NCBI RefSeq assembly: GCF_900141815.1
Contig: NZ_FQYR01000004.1
Span: 62,001 to 126,000, forward strand
From: Rubritalea squalenifaciens DSM 18772
Lineage (GTDB): Bacteria; Verrucomicrobiota; Verrucomicrobiia; Verrucomicrobiales; Akkermansiaceae
Length of the DNA: 64,000 nucleotides
Direction of reading: 5' to 3'
Shown here: positions 52,288 to 62,070 of the stretch, in pieces
Numbering within the stretch: position 1 is the stretch's first letter
Layout of the letters: each line of letters opens with the position of its first letter
The notes under the pieces: generated by a model
What the model saw: the letters and a program-made list of their open reading frames with translations, nothing else
Told to the model about the DNA's origin: nothing
Databases searched by the model: none
Program-made: the position numbers and the translations under genes

Positions 52288-52878
52288 ATGGAAAAGGTAT
52301 GGAGAAAAACCACCGGAGTGCTGGCTGCGCTGGTGCTTGGGACTGTGACGAGTATGGCTGAGAACATTGCAGAGTTTAGCGAAAAGGAAGTCGACGCGCA
52401 GGGCTGGCGTGTGGTGGATGATGGTGTGATGGGTGGTCTTTCTCAGGGGAAGATGGAGGTGTCCAAGGATGGGGTGCTGCGTTTCAGCGGTACCTTGTCA
52501 CTGGAGAATAACGGAGGATTCTCCTCGCTGAGGACGGGGAACATACCGCTCGATCTAAGTGCGGCTGATGGGGTGGTGCTACGTGTGAAGGGGGATGAAA
52601 GGACCTATCAGCTCCGCTTTAATACGGATGCCCGTTTTCGCGGGAGTGCTGCGGTCTCCTTCAGTGCTGAGTTTGCTACGGTCAAGGGAGAGTGGACGGA
52701 AGTTCGTGTGTCTTTTGAAAAGTTCCGGGGGAGCTTCCGTGGAATGCGCCTGGATCAGGAGAAGTTTGACCCTGCCAAGATCGAGCGCATGGGCTTGCTA
52801 CTGGCGGACAAGAAAGCTGGACCTTTCGAGCTGTTTGTTGACTGGGTGAAGACTTACAAGAAGAGCGAGAAGGAGTGA
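52288..52878 (+). CDS. CIA30-family exported protein
   Basis: 196 residues. Signal-like N-terminus (TTGVLAALVLGTVTSMAE). The body is CIA30-like (complex I intermediate-associated protein 30, a galactose-binding-like beta sandwich): WRVVDDGVMGGLSQGKMEV, FSGTLSLENNGGFSSLRTG, VVLRVKGDERTYQLRF, WTEVRVSFEKFRGSFRGM and IERMGLLLADKKAGPFELFVDWV. Bacterial members occur near oxidoreductases, and their role is unclear. It may bind a carbohydrate by its jelly-roll fold. Confidence 0.85.
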   Translation: MEKVWRKTTGVLAALVLGTVTSMAENIAEFSEKEVDAQGWRVVDDGVMGGLSQGKMEVSKDGVLRFSGTLSLENNGGFSSLRTGNIPLDLSAADGVVLRVKGDERTYQLRFNTDARFRGSAAVSFSAEFATVKGEWTEVRVSFEKFRGSFRGMRLDQEKFDPAKIERMGLLLADKKAGPFELFVDWVKTYKKSEKE

Positions 52879-52975
52879 GCGTGTCACGCGCTAAGACCAG
52901 CATGGTACTATCCGCAGGGAATTGCTCGTATTTTCGTTTGTCCTGTTAGGTGGTGTCTGCTACATCCTCTCCTTG

Positions 52976-53878
52976 ATGTGTAAGAACTATTTCGGATGTT
53001 TGTTGGTAGCTTTTAGCTTTGCGGGCTCTGTCTTGGCGGAGGAAGTGAAACCTCAGGTCTATCAGGTGGATTGGAAGGAAGGGGATACGCCAGGCTCAGA
53101 GTGGGTTACCAAGGGGAAGGTGATGAAGTCGCCCAATGGTGCGCGTACTTTCCTGGGCGGTATCACGGATGAGGCGGTGACCTCCCTGCATGTGAAGGAT
53201 CTGCCGGAGCACGAGGTGCTCACGCTAGAGGTGGAGCTTTTCGTCGTGGGTACCTGGGATGGCTCGAATACGACTTGGGGGCCGGACAAGCTGAACATTT
53301 CCCTGCTGGATGAATATGTCTTGTTAAACACGACCTTCAGTAACTGCCTAGCTAACAACTGGACGGGCAGCCAGCACTACCCGGAGGATATGACTGGGCG
53401 CGGCAAGTACAATTGCTTCACTGGCATATCCTATATCGGAGAGCTCGGCTACCGCCAGCAATGGGCCCGCTATGAGCCGGTGCAGAACGTCCCGATTGAC
53501 TCCACCTACAAACTCAAGTTCTCCGTCCCGCACAGCGCGGATTCCTTCACCCTCAACTTCCAGTCCGATGCCAACGAGCAGGACGGCAAGGCCGATGACC
53601 AGAAGGAGCAATGGTACGGCATCGGCAAGGTCACTGTCAGCACGCATAACGACCAAGCCGTGGATGAAAAGGAGTGGGCCAAGCTACGCGCCAATCTCCT
53701 CAATGGCTTCATTCCTATCAGCAACCACGCCTTCTGGGAAATGATGCGCTACCCGGACCGCTTCCGCGCCGACTACCAGCTCCTCAAAACCACGTCCAGC
53801 ACCCAGCGCTGGTGGTACCCCCGCGCCGAACGTCTGCTGATGAAGGGCGAGACGCTTGAGACAGCAAAGGGAGAGTAG
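52976..53878 (+). CDS. Exported hypothetical protein
   Basis: 300 residues from the ATG at 52976, which starts a signal peptide (MCKNYFGCLLVAFSFAGSVLAEE); an earlier ATG would add a second hydrophobic stretch. Beta-rich middle (HEVLTLEVELFVVGTWDG, KLNISLLDEYVLLNTTFS, YKLKFSVPHSADSFTLNFQSDANEQ), reminiscent of a jelly-roll or carbohydrate-binding fold, then a helical C-terminus (WAKLRANLLNGFIPISNHAFW, YQLLKTTSSTQRWWYPRAERLL). Family not recognised. Confidence 0.6.
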   Translation: MCKNYFGCLLVAFSFAGSVLAEEVKPQVYQVDWKEGDTPGSEWVTKGKVMKSPNGARTFLGGITDEAVTSLHVKDLPEHEVLTLEVELFVVGTWDGSNTTWGPDKLNISLLDEYVLLNTTFSNCLANNWTGSQHYPEDMTGRGKYNCFTGISYIGELGYRQQWARYEPVQNVPIDSTYKLKFSVPHSADSFTLNFQSDANEQDGKADDQKEQWYGIGKVTVSTHNDQAVDEKEWAKLRANLLNGFIPISNHAFWEMMRYPDRFRADYQLLKTTSSTQRWWYPRAERLLMKGETLETAKGE

Positions 53879-53954
53879 CAAGTACGAAGTAGTTGTAGAA
53901 TTTGTTAGGATTTATAATTGAGGTGCCATCAACCTCTGTGCTGATATTCTTCTC

Positions 53955-54821
53955 ATGAAAAACAAAGTGTGTGCTCTTCTTGCTGGGGCGATTGTATCCT
54001 TACTTGGAAGCTTTGCCTCTGCGGATATCATTCGTTATGAAGTAAGCGGTTCGGTGACTTCGTCTACAGGGGGATCTCCAAATGAGTATGTTGGAGCTAG
54101 CTACAAGGTCGATATTGTCTACAACTCTGATGCAGAGGCGACTAGTACCAATCATTATTTTGGGGCGGTTTATTCAGCCTCTCTGGAGATTGGTGAGGAG
54201 AAATTCTGTAAGGCTTTTTATGAATCGACTTATTATGCTCCAATCCGCTACTACCCAGAGCTGCGTTTTGAGCAGCTGATCGACTTTGAACGTGTTGTGC
54301 CGAGTATCCAGAATCCGGGGGGCTACGAGTACGCTCAGGGGGATGAGGTGAAGAATGTGTACTCAGAGATCGTGCTACATGATAATGATGGAGTCTATCC
54401 AGCAGGCGAGAGTCTACCAACCACTCTCGATTTGAATCAATTCGAGAAGAAGTTTGCGAGCTTTGACGTCGGCGGCGTGGATCTCACCTGCACCATAGAA
54501 ACCATCGCTTTCACGACGATCACTGGAAACACAGTGAATGTCGCATCTCCTTACTTCGGGAAGAGGCTTTTGTATTCGAACACCTGGGAGCATTACACGG
54601 CAGTCGTTGCTACTCCACAAATCCCAGGGACGAAGCTGCGCTGGTATCAATCACTCGATATGAGCTCCTGGACGGAGCGTACAGGTTTTAACTCACTGTT
54701 CGCCTTCGGCGGACCTGTTGAGCTGAGGTTTCACCAAAGAAGTGGGTCAGAGTTTCCTGAGGGGCCAAGTATCGAGAAGGCTTTTTATCAGGTGACATCG
54801 AGCTACTCGGTAACTCCGTGA
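53955..54821 (+). CDS. Exported hypothetical protein
   Basis: 288 residues, signal peptide 1-24 (SLLGSFASAD). The mature part opens with IRYEVSGSVTSSTGGSPNEYVGASYKVDIVYNSDAEAT, similar to the opening of many secreted PEP-CTERM proteins, and continues with a beta-rich domain. There is no PEP-CTERM tail: it ends in SYSVTP. A short C-terminal module (LRWYQSLDMSSWTERTGF) recalls the SLDLSSW-type tail found in other exported Verrucomicrobia proteins. No function assigned. Confidence 0.6.
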   Translation: MKNKVCALLAGAIVSLLGSFASADIIRYEVSGSVTSSTGGSPNEYVGASYKVDIVYNSDAEATSTNHYFGAVYSASLEIGEEKFCKAFYESTYYAPIRYYPELRFEQLIDFERVVPSIQNPGGYEYAQGDEVKNVYSEIVLHDNDGVYPAGESLPTTLDLNQFEKKFASFDVGGVDLTCTIETIAFTTITGNTVNVASPYFGKRLLYSNTWEHYTAVVATPQIPGTKLRWYQSLDMSSWTERTGFNSLFAFGGPVELRFHQRSGSEFPEGPSIEKAFYQVTSSYSVTP

Positions 54822-54863
54822 TGAAAGAGCCGGCTTAGTGGCTGTTATTTTACTGGATCAAAA

Positions 54864-54893
54864 AAGCCGCAGACCCGGTGAGGGCTGCGGCTT
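54864..54893. terminator. Terminator between convergent genes
   Basis: AAGCCGCAG (54864-54872) pairs with CTGCGGCTT (54885-54893), with A and T runs outside. The same stem-loop, with one loop base changed, recurs at 57494-57523. Confidence 0.85.
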
Positions 54894-54920
54894 TGTGTTT
54901 TCCAGAAATGGCTGACTAGC

Positions 54921-57341
54921 TCACTGGGCCATCAGACCTTTGAGGCGGCCGTCACGGTATTCCTTGAGCTCTTCTTCGGTGAGCTTGTGATCGGCGATGT
55001 TGATGATCACCTTGAGGATTTTTCCCGTGAACTTGAAGGGGACTTTGTAGTCCTCACTGACGGGGGTTCCGGTGTCCTCGCCGATGTCCAGGGTTTCATC
55101 AAGTGACATGCGGAAACCGATAGTCTGCGGGAGCTTTTCTTGGGCCACCTGCTTTCCGTCCACCGTGAGGGTGGCTGTTCCGCCTTTGCCGACTCCGCCG
55201 CCATCGTAGTTGAAGTCCACAGTGACGACGTGCTTGCCAGGAGTGAGGGCATCCGGGCCAGCTACTGAGTAGCGTTCCACGCCGCAGAGGTTGTAGTGGA
55301 AGACGGGTTTGCCTTCTAGCAGGTAGAGGCCAAGTCCTGAGAAGCGTCCGCCCTGGGTCATCACCAGACCTTCAGCCTCTCCCTCGGGGATTTCCAGCTC
55401 CGCGCTGATGCCGAAGGACTTGTTCTTCAGGTCAGGGGCGGAACCTTCAGGGATCCGGATCATGCCTTCGTGGTAGGTGAATTCCTTGCGTCCCTCGGTT
55501 AGGTTTGGTCTGTTAGAGATGTCGAGTCGCTCGACCTTGGAGTTATCGAGCGGGAGGACATCATACTTGACTGCTTCTATGTAGAAGAGACGTTGCAGGT
55601 CCTTGAGCTTTTCAGGGTTCTCCGAGGCGAGATTGTTCGACTGGGAGAAATCCTCGCCGATGTTGTAGAGTTCCCACTTGTAGCCCTCGATGGGGTCGAC
55701 AGCTTCAGCCACACTCACCCAAGGCGGGGTAGTTGGGGTGGTGGTGGCGACCCAGCCGTCGTGATAGAGTGCCCGGTTGGCGAACATTTCAAAGTACTGG
55801 ATCTCGCGCTTGGATGGCGCTTTGGCATCGTCAAAGGCGTACATCATGCTCACTCCTTCGATGGGGGCCTGCTCGACCCCATAGACCGAGCTAGGGTGTG
55901 GGAGGCCAGTGGCTTCCATAATGGTGGGGAGGATGTCGATGACATGGTGAAACTGGGATCTGATTTCTCCTTTGGCTTTGATTTTCGCGGGCCAGGAGAT
56001 GGCTAGGCCATTGCGGGTGCCGCCGAAGTGAGAGGCGACCTGCTTGGTCCACTGGAAGGGAGTGTCCATGGCGTGCGCCCAGCCGATCGGGTAGTGGTTG
56101 AAGGTCATCGGTCCACCGAGCAGGTCTTTCTTGGCATAGAGCTGCTCGAATGGTTCCGGGATGTTATTGAAGAAAGTCATCTCATTGAACAGCCCTTGGG
56201 GACTACCCTCGGCGGAGGCGCCGTTGTCTCCCATGATGTAAATGATGAGGGTGTTATCCAGTTCCCCCATTTCCTCAATGGCGTCAATCACCCGGCCAGT
56301 CTGGTGGTCGCAGTGGGAAAGGGCGGCGGCGTAGACCTCCATCATTCTGGCATAGAGTTCTTTTTGCTTATCGTTCTGCTCGTCCCAGTCAGGGATGCCT
56401 TCAGAGCGCTTGGTGAGTTTGGTGTTCTCTGGGATGATTCCCATTTCCTTCTGCTTGGCGTAGGTGATCTCACGTTGCTTGTCCCAGCCGTGGTCGAACT
56501 TGCCCTTGAACTTCTCGATCCATTCCTTGGGGGCATGGTGAGGGGCGTGGGCTGTGCCCGGAGCGTAGTAGGCGAGGAATGGTTTGTCCGGGGCGACCGC
56601 GTGCTGCATGCGCAGCCAGGCGATACACTTGTCTGCCATGTCCCGGTCAAAGTTGTAATCTGGGTCATCGTGGGGAGGCTCGATAGGGCGGGTATTTTCC
56701 ACGATGGCGGGGTTCCACTGGCTCGTGTCACCGCCGACGAAGCCGTAGAAGTACTCAAAGCCCAGGCCCACTGGCCAGAGAGTGAAGGGGCCAGCCTGGC
56801 TGGTGTGCCAGTCGGGGACGTTGTGGTTCTTGCCGTACCAGGAGGTGTTGTAGCCGTTGAGCTTGAGGATGTCTCCCAGGCCACGCTTTGATTGGGGTAC
56901 TAAGGTGTTGTAACCGGGGTAGCCGACGCCGGCTTCCATGATACAGGCCGTGGCGACACTGTGGTGGTTGCGCCCGGTGAGAAGGGCCGCCCTGGTCGGC
57001 GAGCAGAGAGCGGTGGTGTGAAACTGGTTGAAGCGGATCCCATTGTTAGCCACGCGATCGAAGGTGGGGGTAGGGATGGGGCCACCGAAGGTGCTCGAAG
57101 CTCCAAAGCCCACATCATCTGTCAGGATAATCAAGATGTTAGGAGCTCCCTCAGGAGCGTAGGGCTCAATGGGGAAGTCTTTTTGGGAGTCGGATGGCCT
57201 GAGGCCTATCTTCCCTTTGAAGGGGGTATCTGCCAGAGGCAGGATTTTACGGTCGAAGGGGTCGGTTTGGGCGGCCTCCTTCTGAGCTGTGGCAGCCACA
57301 GTGCTGCAGACGATGCAGCCAGCAATTAGATGCTTGATCAT
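54921..57341 (-). CDS. Large arylsulfatase
   Basis: 806 residues, signal peptide 1-19 (ending VAATAQ). The catalytic domain begins at PNILIILTDDVGFGASSTFGG, with the formylglycine site in TTALCSPTRAALLTGRNHH (Cys in C-x-P-T-R), then SWYGKNHNVPDWHTSQAGPF, GTAHAPHHAPKEW and IYIMGDNGASAEG. The extra C-terminal ~150 residues form a beta-sandwich (ISAELEIPEGEAEGLVMTQGGRFSGLGLYLLEGKPVFHYNLCG), typical of the long arylsulfatase subgroup (PF00884 plus a LamG-like domain). Periplasmic or outer. Acts on a sulfate ester of unknown glycan. Confidence 0.9.
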   Translation of the reverse strand: MIKHLIAGCIVCSTVAATAQKEAAQTDPFDRKILPLADTPFKGKIGLRPSDSQKDFPIEPYAPEGAPNILIILTDDVGFGASSTFGGPIPTPTFDRVANNGIRFNQFHTTALCSPTRAALLTGRNHHSVATACIMEAGVGYPGYNTLVPQSKRGLGDILKLNGYNTSWYGKNHNVPDWHTSQAGPFTLWPVGLGFEYFYGFVGGDTSQWNPAIVENTRPIEPPHDDPDYNFDRDMADKCIAWLRMQHAVAPDKPFLAYYAPGTAHAPHHAPKEWIEKFKGKFDHGWDKQREITYAKQKEMGIIPENTKLTKRSEGIPDWDEQNDKQKELYARMMEVYAAALSHCDHQTGRVIDAIEEMGELDNTLIIYIMGDNGASAEGSPQGLFNEMTFFNNIPEPFEQLYAKKDLLGGPMTFNHYPIGWAHAMDTPFQWTKQVASHFGGTRNGLAISWPAKIKAKGEIRSQFHHVIDILPTIMEATGLPHPSSVYGVEQAPIEGVSMMYAFDDAKAPSKREIQYFEMFANRALYHDGWVATTTPTTPPWVSVAEAVDPIEGYKWELYNIGEDFSQSNNLASENPEKLKDLQRLFYIEAVKYDVLPLDNSKVERLDISNRPNLTEGRKEFTYHEGMIRIPEGSAPDLKNKSFGISAELEIPEGEAEGLVMTQGGRFSGLGLYLLEGKPVFHYNLCGVERYSVAGPDALTPGKHVVTVDFNYDGGGVGKGGTATLTVDGKQVAQEKLPQTIGFRMSLDETLDIGEDTGTPVSEDYKVPFKFTGKILKVIINIADHKLTEEELKEYRDGRLKGLMAQ

Positions 57342-57493
57342 GATAGGGTGGGGTTTTTATTGCAATACGACACAGTGATGACTGTGAAAGAGAAAGGTTG
57401 TAATATTATCTCTATTAGTTTGTTAGGTCAAATTGATTTTGGTCGGTCGTGGAGTGGCTGAGGTGACTTGATAGTCTCCTGATCCAAACAAAA

Positions 57494-57523
57494 AAGCCGC
57501 AGACCCGGTGCGGGCTGCGGCTT
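57494..57523 (-). terminator. Terminator of hemE
   Basis: On the minus strand AAGCCGCAG (57523-57515) pairs with CTGCGGCTT (57502-57494), followed by TTTTTG. Matches the terminator at 54864-54893 in stem and nearly in loop. Confidence 0.8.
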
Positions 57524-57547
57524 AGGAAGTGATAGATAGGCGGCTGC

Positions 57548-58573
57548 TTACCTGAAATTGGTGATAGTCTCCACGAGTGCGGCGACGTTTTCAGGCTTGG
57601 CGGTAGGGAGGATGCCGTGGCCGAGGTTGAAGATGTGGCCCTTGTGGCCGCGCATGGACTCAAGTACGCGAGTGGTCTCGATGATGGTGCGCTCGGCCGT
57701 GCCATCGAGGATGGACGGGTCGAGGTTGCCTTGGACGGCGATGCCTTCAGGCAGTGCGTTGTGGAAATTTGGCAGGTCGACTGTCCAGTCCACGCTGAGT
57801 ACTTTGGCTCCGGCGCCGATGAGGGAGGCGGAGTGGTGGGCCATGCCTTTGGCGTAGATAATCACCGGGAAGTCCTTGGGAAGGGCCGCGATCACCCGGC
57901 GCATCCATTTGACAGACATTTCCTCGTAGTCGCGCGCGGAGCAGTAAGCGCCGGCGGAGTCGAACATCTGCAGGGCATCCGCACCGTGCTCGATCTGCAT
58001 GAGGAAGAGGTCGATGAGCGCTGTGGAGATTTTCTCCATCAGCTTTTCGAAGAGGGCGCGGTTTTCGTAGAACATGTGCTTGAGGCTGGAGCAGTTCTTA
58101 AGGGAGCCGCCTTCGGTCATGTAGGCGGCAAGTGTCCAAGGGGAACCACCGAAGCCTAGCAGGGCTTTCTCCATGCCCATTTCCTTGCGGATGGACTGGA
58201 GGGCGTGACCCATGTAGATGAGTTTCTCGCCAGTATTCTTCTCATCGAGAGCATCAATCTGGGCCTCGGTCTCTAGCACGTAGTCCATGCCGATGCCGCC
58301 GGTGTCTCTGAAGTGGTAGGGCTGGCCCATGGCTTCGGGGATCACGAGGATGTCTGAGAAGAGGATGGCTGCATCAAGCGCGTAGCGGCGCAGCGGCTGG
58401 AGGGTCACTTCGGTCGCGAGCTCCGGGGACTTCACCATTTCGGTGAAGGAATAGGATTCCTTGAGCTTGCGGTATTCAGGCAGGTAGCGGCCGGCCTGGC
58501 GCATGATCCATACGGGTGGTCTTTCCAGTGCACCGCAGTTGGCTGCGGTAAGAAATCTTTCTCTGCTAGTCAT
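57548..58573 (-). CDS. hemE: Uroporphyrinogen decarboxylase
   Basis: 341 residues. Decarboxylates the four acetate arms of uroporphyrinogen III to give coproporphyrinogen III in haem synthesis, in the cytoplasm. Signatures: PPVWIMRQAGRYLPEYRKLKE (N-terminal, substrate Arg), AAILFSDILVIPEAMG (catalytic Asp), GFGGSPWTLAAYMTEGG, MQIEHGADALQMFDSAGAYCS, VIIYAKGM and FNLGHGILPTAKPENV. Complete, usual length. Terminator downstream; the 58611-61220 gene follows the same direction 37 bases upstream. Confidence 0.95.
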   Translation of the reverse strand: MTSRERFLTAANCGALERPPVWIMRQAGRYLPEYRKLKESYSFTEMVKSPELATEVTLQPLRRYALDAAILFSDILVIPEAMGQPYHFRDTGGIGMDYVLETEAQIDALDEKNTGEKLIYMGHALQSIRKEMGMEKALLGFGGSPWTLAAYMTEGGSLKNCSSLKHMFYENRALFEKLMEKISTALIDLFLMQIEHGADALQMFDSAGAYCSARDYEEMSVKWMRRVIAALPKDFPVIIYAKGMAHHSASLIGAGAKVLSVDWTVDLPNFHNALPEGIAVQGNLDPSILDGTAERTIIETTRVLESMRGHKGHIFNLGHGILPTAKPENVAALVETITNFR

Positions 58574-58610
58574 AATGTTAGATCGTAAAGGGTGTAAAAA
58601 ATTCTCTGGT

Positions 58611-61220
58611 TTATCTTTCCTCCCAGATCATGTGCTCCATCTCCAGGTTGCGAGCGCGCTCAGCGAATTCCTGGGCTTGGGGGCCATTGGCGTAGGAGGC
58701 AATCTTATTGGCGATGGCGATGGCTGCGCGCGGGCGGTCAGCATTCTCCAGCATGAGGAGGGCTTTGCGGCCGCAGCGGTAGAACCAGTACCATTCCTGA
58801 TCATCTTCTGCAGTGCCTTTGGGCACGTTCTCGCGGTTGATCACCGAGTAGTACGCATCGAGCGCGCCTTTTTGATCACCCATGCTTTCGAGGGCCTGGC
58901 CTTTGAGGAAATGGATCTGGTTGTTCCAGGCCAGGTTGAGGTCGCGCTGCTTGAGCAGGGTGTCGTAGATCTGGATGGCTTGCTTGTACTTGCTGGGGTC
59001 CGTACTGCCCTGGGTGTGTAGGGCGGCTGCCAGGAGGATGCCGATCTCACGCTGCTGGGCACCATTGGCCTTTTCCTCGTAGACGGACTCGAGGGATTTG
59101 ACGGCTTCATCCACGCGGTTGAGATCGATCAGGAGTCTGGCCTGCTGGATGCGGGCCTCCAGAGAGACCGGGGAATTGCTGTCGATGACTTTGGCGAAGA
59201 TCTCCACACTCTCCTGCAGGGCCTGCGGGGTGCCTTCCTGTCTGGCTGCCATGGCGGCGTAGTAGAGCGCCATGGGGGTAAGAGGGCTCTCCGGGTAGTC
59301 CATCGCTAGCTTGCCGAGTACCTGTCTGGCTTTGTTATGCTCACCGTTGCGGTACAAGGCGAGTCCGTTGCGCATGCTGAACTCGGCGGCCTGCTTGTTA
59401 GCCGGGTATTTCTCCAGCCAGTTGCTGGCGATGTCAGCCGCGTCCTTCCATTCGTGCTTGAAGGAAGCAAGCTGATACTTCGCACGGGCATACTGGGTGA
59501 ATTGCTCCTCGTTCAGCGTGTCCGGATTGATGGTATCCAGCAGGGCTGTACAGAGGACCGGGTCCATCGGCGGCTGTGAGATACAGAGGGAGGCGAGGGC
59601 GATGCGGGCTTCGGCGATCCTTGGGTGATCCGGGTAGCGGCTGGTGAATTGGTTCAGCGTTGGTCTGGCTTCCGGGTGGTTCAGGTTAGCCAGCCAGAGG
59701 GCTTTCTCGAGGAGGAGTTCGACGCGAAGCTTCTCATCGTCGATCTTCTCTAACTGCTTGTCGAATGATTTTAGGTCGGCAGTACGCAGGGCGGCAAGGC
59801 CGGCATTGATGGCTGCGTTGCTGGCCACGGTGGGGGAGGTCGATTTGGTCGCAATCTCAAAGGCATCGAGTGCGGCATTGTAATTGCCGAAATTGATGCT
59901 GAGCAGACCTCTGAGGTAGGCGGCCTTGGCCTCTGTGGTTGAGGATACCGGGAGCTGGTGGGCGTCTGCCAGATCTTGCAGTGAGTTCAGGTGTGCCAGA
60001 GCGGCGTCTTTGTTGCCTCGTTTGAGTTCGATCTTTGCCGTTTCTAACAAAGAGTCTGCAAACAATGGATGAGTCGGGTTGAGCGCTCTGAAGGCGGAGA
60101 GCTCGAAGAGGGCGCGCTCGTTCGCATTGACCAGCGAGGAGTGGGCAATGAGTTTGGCGTAGTAGAAATGGGCGAGTGCGCTCAGTTCCTCCGGTGCGCT
60201 GGCTGGTGTGATGCCAAACTGAGGCGGCTGGGAAACCACAGAGCCAGTGTCAGGGAAAGGTGAGATGGGGGCATTCGGGTTTGGTGTACGGCCAGCCCAG
60301 TCACGGAGCTGGAGCAGGACTGAATCCGACTCACTGATATCCTGATCAATCCACTGGGTGACACGCTCTAGCAGTGGCTGCAGGGTGGTGGACTGGGGAT
60401 TGGCCTTGATGAACTCCAGGGCTTCCGAGGTGGCTCCTTTTTTGTCGCCCGAGGCATAGCGGGAGTCGATGATGCCGAGCAAGGTGAGGTCGTAAATGCG
60501 CTTGGGCACATTGTCCGAGGATTCCAGCAGGCTGCGGTAGAGGCTGATGGCATCCGCATACTTTTCCTCGCGGAAGGCGATACGGGCCCGCATGAACTCT
60601 TTCAGTCGGGTGGCGCGTGCGGAGTTGTCCGGTGTGCGTGCCAGCACCTGGCGTGCGTCTTCGAGTCTATCCTGCTGAAGGTAGATTTCAGCTAGCGTGA
60701 TGTAGGACCTGAGCTGAATAGCCTTGTCCGAATGGCTGGAGGATTTTTTCAGATACTCGATGGCTGAGCTGGTGTCGCCAAGAGCCTCGGAGAGATTGGC
60801 CGCCGTGAGCATGGCCTCGCCATAAAAGGGATCTTTGGGTTCCAGCGTGGAGAGCAGCTCAATGGCCTTGTTGTACTGACCGCCAACGGCCAATGCTTGA
60901 CCGCGCCAGAAAGTCGAGCCCGGATAGTCCTGGAGATACTTGATGTCCAAGGTCTTTAGGGCTTCCTCGGCCAGGCCGGAGCGTACCTGGGCCTCAGCGA
61001 GCTTGATCAGGATGGTCTGGTTCTGCTCGTCTGTCAGTCCGCGTACCTTGTAGGCTTCCTGCAAGCGGATGACGGCCTGCTCGGGTAGGTAGTCTGCCAG
61101 AGCCTCGATACCGCGTTGATAGGAAGGGACTTCCGCTAGGTTGACAGTGGGTGCAGCATCCTGGGCACTAGCTAGAGGAAGTGTCAGGGAGAGGGTAAGT
61201 ATGGATAGGCTGCGGCGCAT
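58611..61220 (-). CDS. Large exported TPR protein
   Basis: 869 residues, signal peptide 1-19 (ending PLASAQ). The rest is an array of tetratricopeptide repeats, for example EEALKTLDIKYLQDYPGSTFWRGQALAVGGQYNKAIELLSTL, RGNKDAALAHLNSLQDLADAH, FGNYNAALDAFEIATKST and YAANEFSMRNG-like KQAAEFSMRNGLALYRNGEHNKARQVLGKLAMDYPES. Resembles the YbgF/BamD-type TolA-binding TPR class and the large TPR proteins of gliding bacteria, but the length is unusual. Probably scaffolds an envelope complex. Upstream of hemE, perhaps one unit. Confidence 0.72.
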   Translation of the reverse strand: MRRSLSILTLSLTLPLASAQDAAPTVNLAEVPSYQRGIEALADYLPEQAVIRLQEAYKVRGLTDEQNQTILIKLAEAQVRSGLAEEALKTLDIKYLQDYPGSTFWRGQALAVGGQYNKAIELLSTLEPKDPFYGEAMLTAANLSEALGDTSSAIEYLKKSSSHSDKAIQLRSYITLAEIYLQQDRLEDARQVLARTPDNSARATRLKEFMRARIAFREEKYADAISLYRSLLESSDNVPKRIYDLTLLGIIDSRYASGDKKGATSEALEFIKANPQSTTLQPLLERVTQWIDQDISESDSVLLQLRDWAGRTPNPNAPISPFPDTGSVVSQPPQFGITPASAPEELSALAHFYYAKLIAHSSLVNANERALFELSAFRALNPTHPLFADSLLETAKIELKRGNKDAALAHLNSLQDLADAHQLPVSSTTEAKAAYLRGLLSINFGNYNAALDAFEIATKSTSPTVASNAAINAGLAALRTADLKSFDKQLEKIDDEKLRVELLLEKALWLANLNHPEARPTLNQFTSRYPDHPRIAEARIALASLCISQPPMDPVLCTALLDTINPDTLNEEQFTQYARAKYQLASFKHEWKDAADIASNWLEKYPANKQAAEFSMRNGLALYRNGEHNKARQVLGKLAMDYPESPLTPMALYYAAMAARQEGTPQALQESVEIFAKVIDSNSPVSLEARIQQARLLIDLNRVDEAVKSLESVYEEKANGAQQREIGILLAAALHTQGSTDPSKYKQAIQIYDTLLKQRDLNLAWNNQIHFLKGQALESMGDQKGALDAYYSVINRENVPKGTAEDDQEWYWFYRCGRKALLMLENADRPRAAIAIANKIASYANGPQAQEFAERARNLEMEHMIWEER

Positions 61221-61372
61221 GTCGGTCTCGGATAGAAAAAGCTAGAGGCTGGGAGGTAAATGGTCAATGCGTAGTGAACAAGATTCTAAGTTCTACTCTA
61301 TGAGGATTCTTTTGGCGTTGCATGGCGGCAGGGAGAAATTGAGTATCAGGCATGGCCGAGGCGGAGTTTAGC

Positions 61373-62032
61373 ATGAAAAGAATCGGGGTGGTGGAGACCT
61401 GCTACCCGGAAAAATTCGGGATTCCCCGTCAGCCGGGTCTGGTGAAGAGCGCCCGTGGCAAGGTGGTGTTTGATGAGACGTTTAAAAATCCGGACATGAT
61501 CCGCGGTCTGGAAGGTTTCAGCCACATCTGGCTGGTCTTTGTTTTTCATGAAGCAGGGGAAAAGCCGGGACGTGCGATGGTGCGACCACCGAGACTGGGT
61601 GGCAATGAGCGCCGTGGGGTCTTTGCTACACGTGCACCCTACCGGCCGAACTCAATCGGGCTCTCCGTGGTGGAGCTGGAGTCGGTCGGCGAGGATGGCT
61701 CACTCTATCTCAAGGGAGTGGATCTGGTGGATGGAACGCCACTGCTTGATGTGAAGCCCTACATTCCATTCTGTGACGCGGTGCCTGACGCTCGAGGTGG
61801 CTTTGTCAGCGGCGTGCCGGAAACCATGGAGGTGATCTGGGGATGCGAACAGCCGGAGGATCCCGAGGCGCTGGAAGTCATCGAGGAATCTCTCGCCTAT
61901 GATCCGCGTCCCGCCTACAAGCGGGATGAGGAAGAGCGTGAGTACGGATGTGCTATCGCGGGCTACGAGCTGCGCTGGCAAGTCCGGGCTGGCATTGCCA
62001 CCGTATTGAAGTGTCATCCGCAGCAAAAATAG
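61373..62032 (+). CDS. trmO: tRNA (adenine37-N6)-methyltransferase TrmO
   Basis: 219 residues from the ATG at 61373, chosen because GGAG lies six bases before it; an ATG 21 bases upstream is also possible. It N6-methylates threonylcarbamoyl-adenosine 37 of tRNA-Thr using SAM. UPF0066/TsaA signature: IGVVETCYPEKFGIPRQPGLVKSARG, GLEGFSHIWLVFVFHE, RPPRLGGNERRGVFATRAPYRPNSIGLSVVELE and VDGTPLLDVKPYIPF. C-terminal DPRPAYKRDEE matches E. coli YaeB/TrmO. Complete. Confidence 0.93.
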   Translation: MKRIGVVETCYPEKFGIPRQPGLVKSARGKVVFDETFKNPDMIRGLEGFSHIWLVFVFHEAGEKPGRAMVRPPRLGGNERRGVFATRAPYRPNSIGLSVVELESVGEDGSLYLKGVDLVDGTPLLDVKPYIPFCDAVPDARGGFVSGVPETMEVIWGCEQPEDPEALEVIEESLAYDPRPAYKRDEEEREYGCAIAGYELRWQVRAGIATVLKCHPQQK

Positions 62033-62070
62033 CACTTGCGGCAGGCAAGAAGCCGCCTAGTATTCTGGCA

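Noticed and set aside
56028..56891. 287-codon frame opposite the large arylsulfatase
   Set aside because: Antisense to catalytic sulfatase motifs, with no start context or homology.
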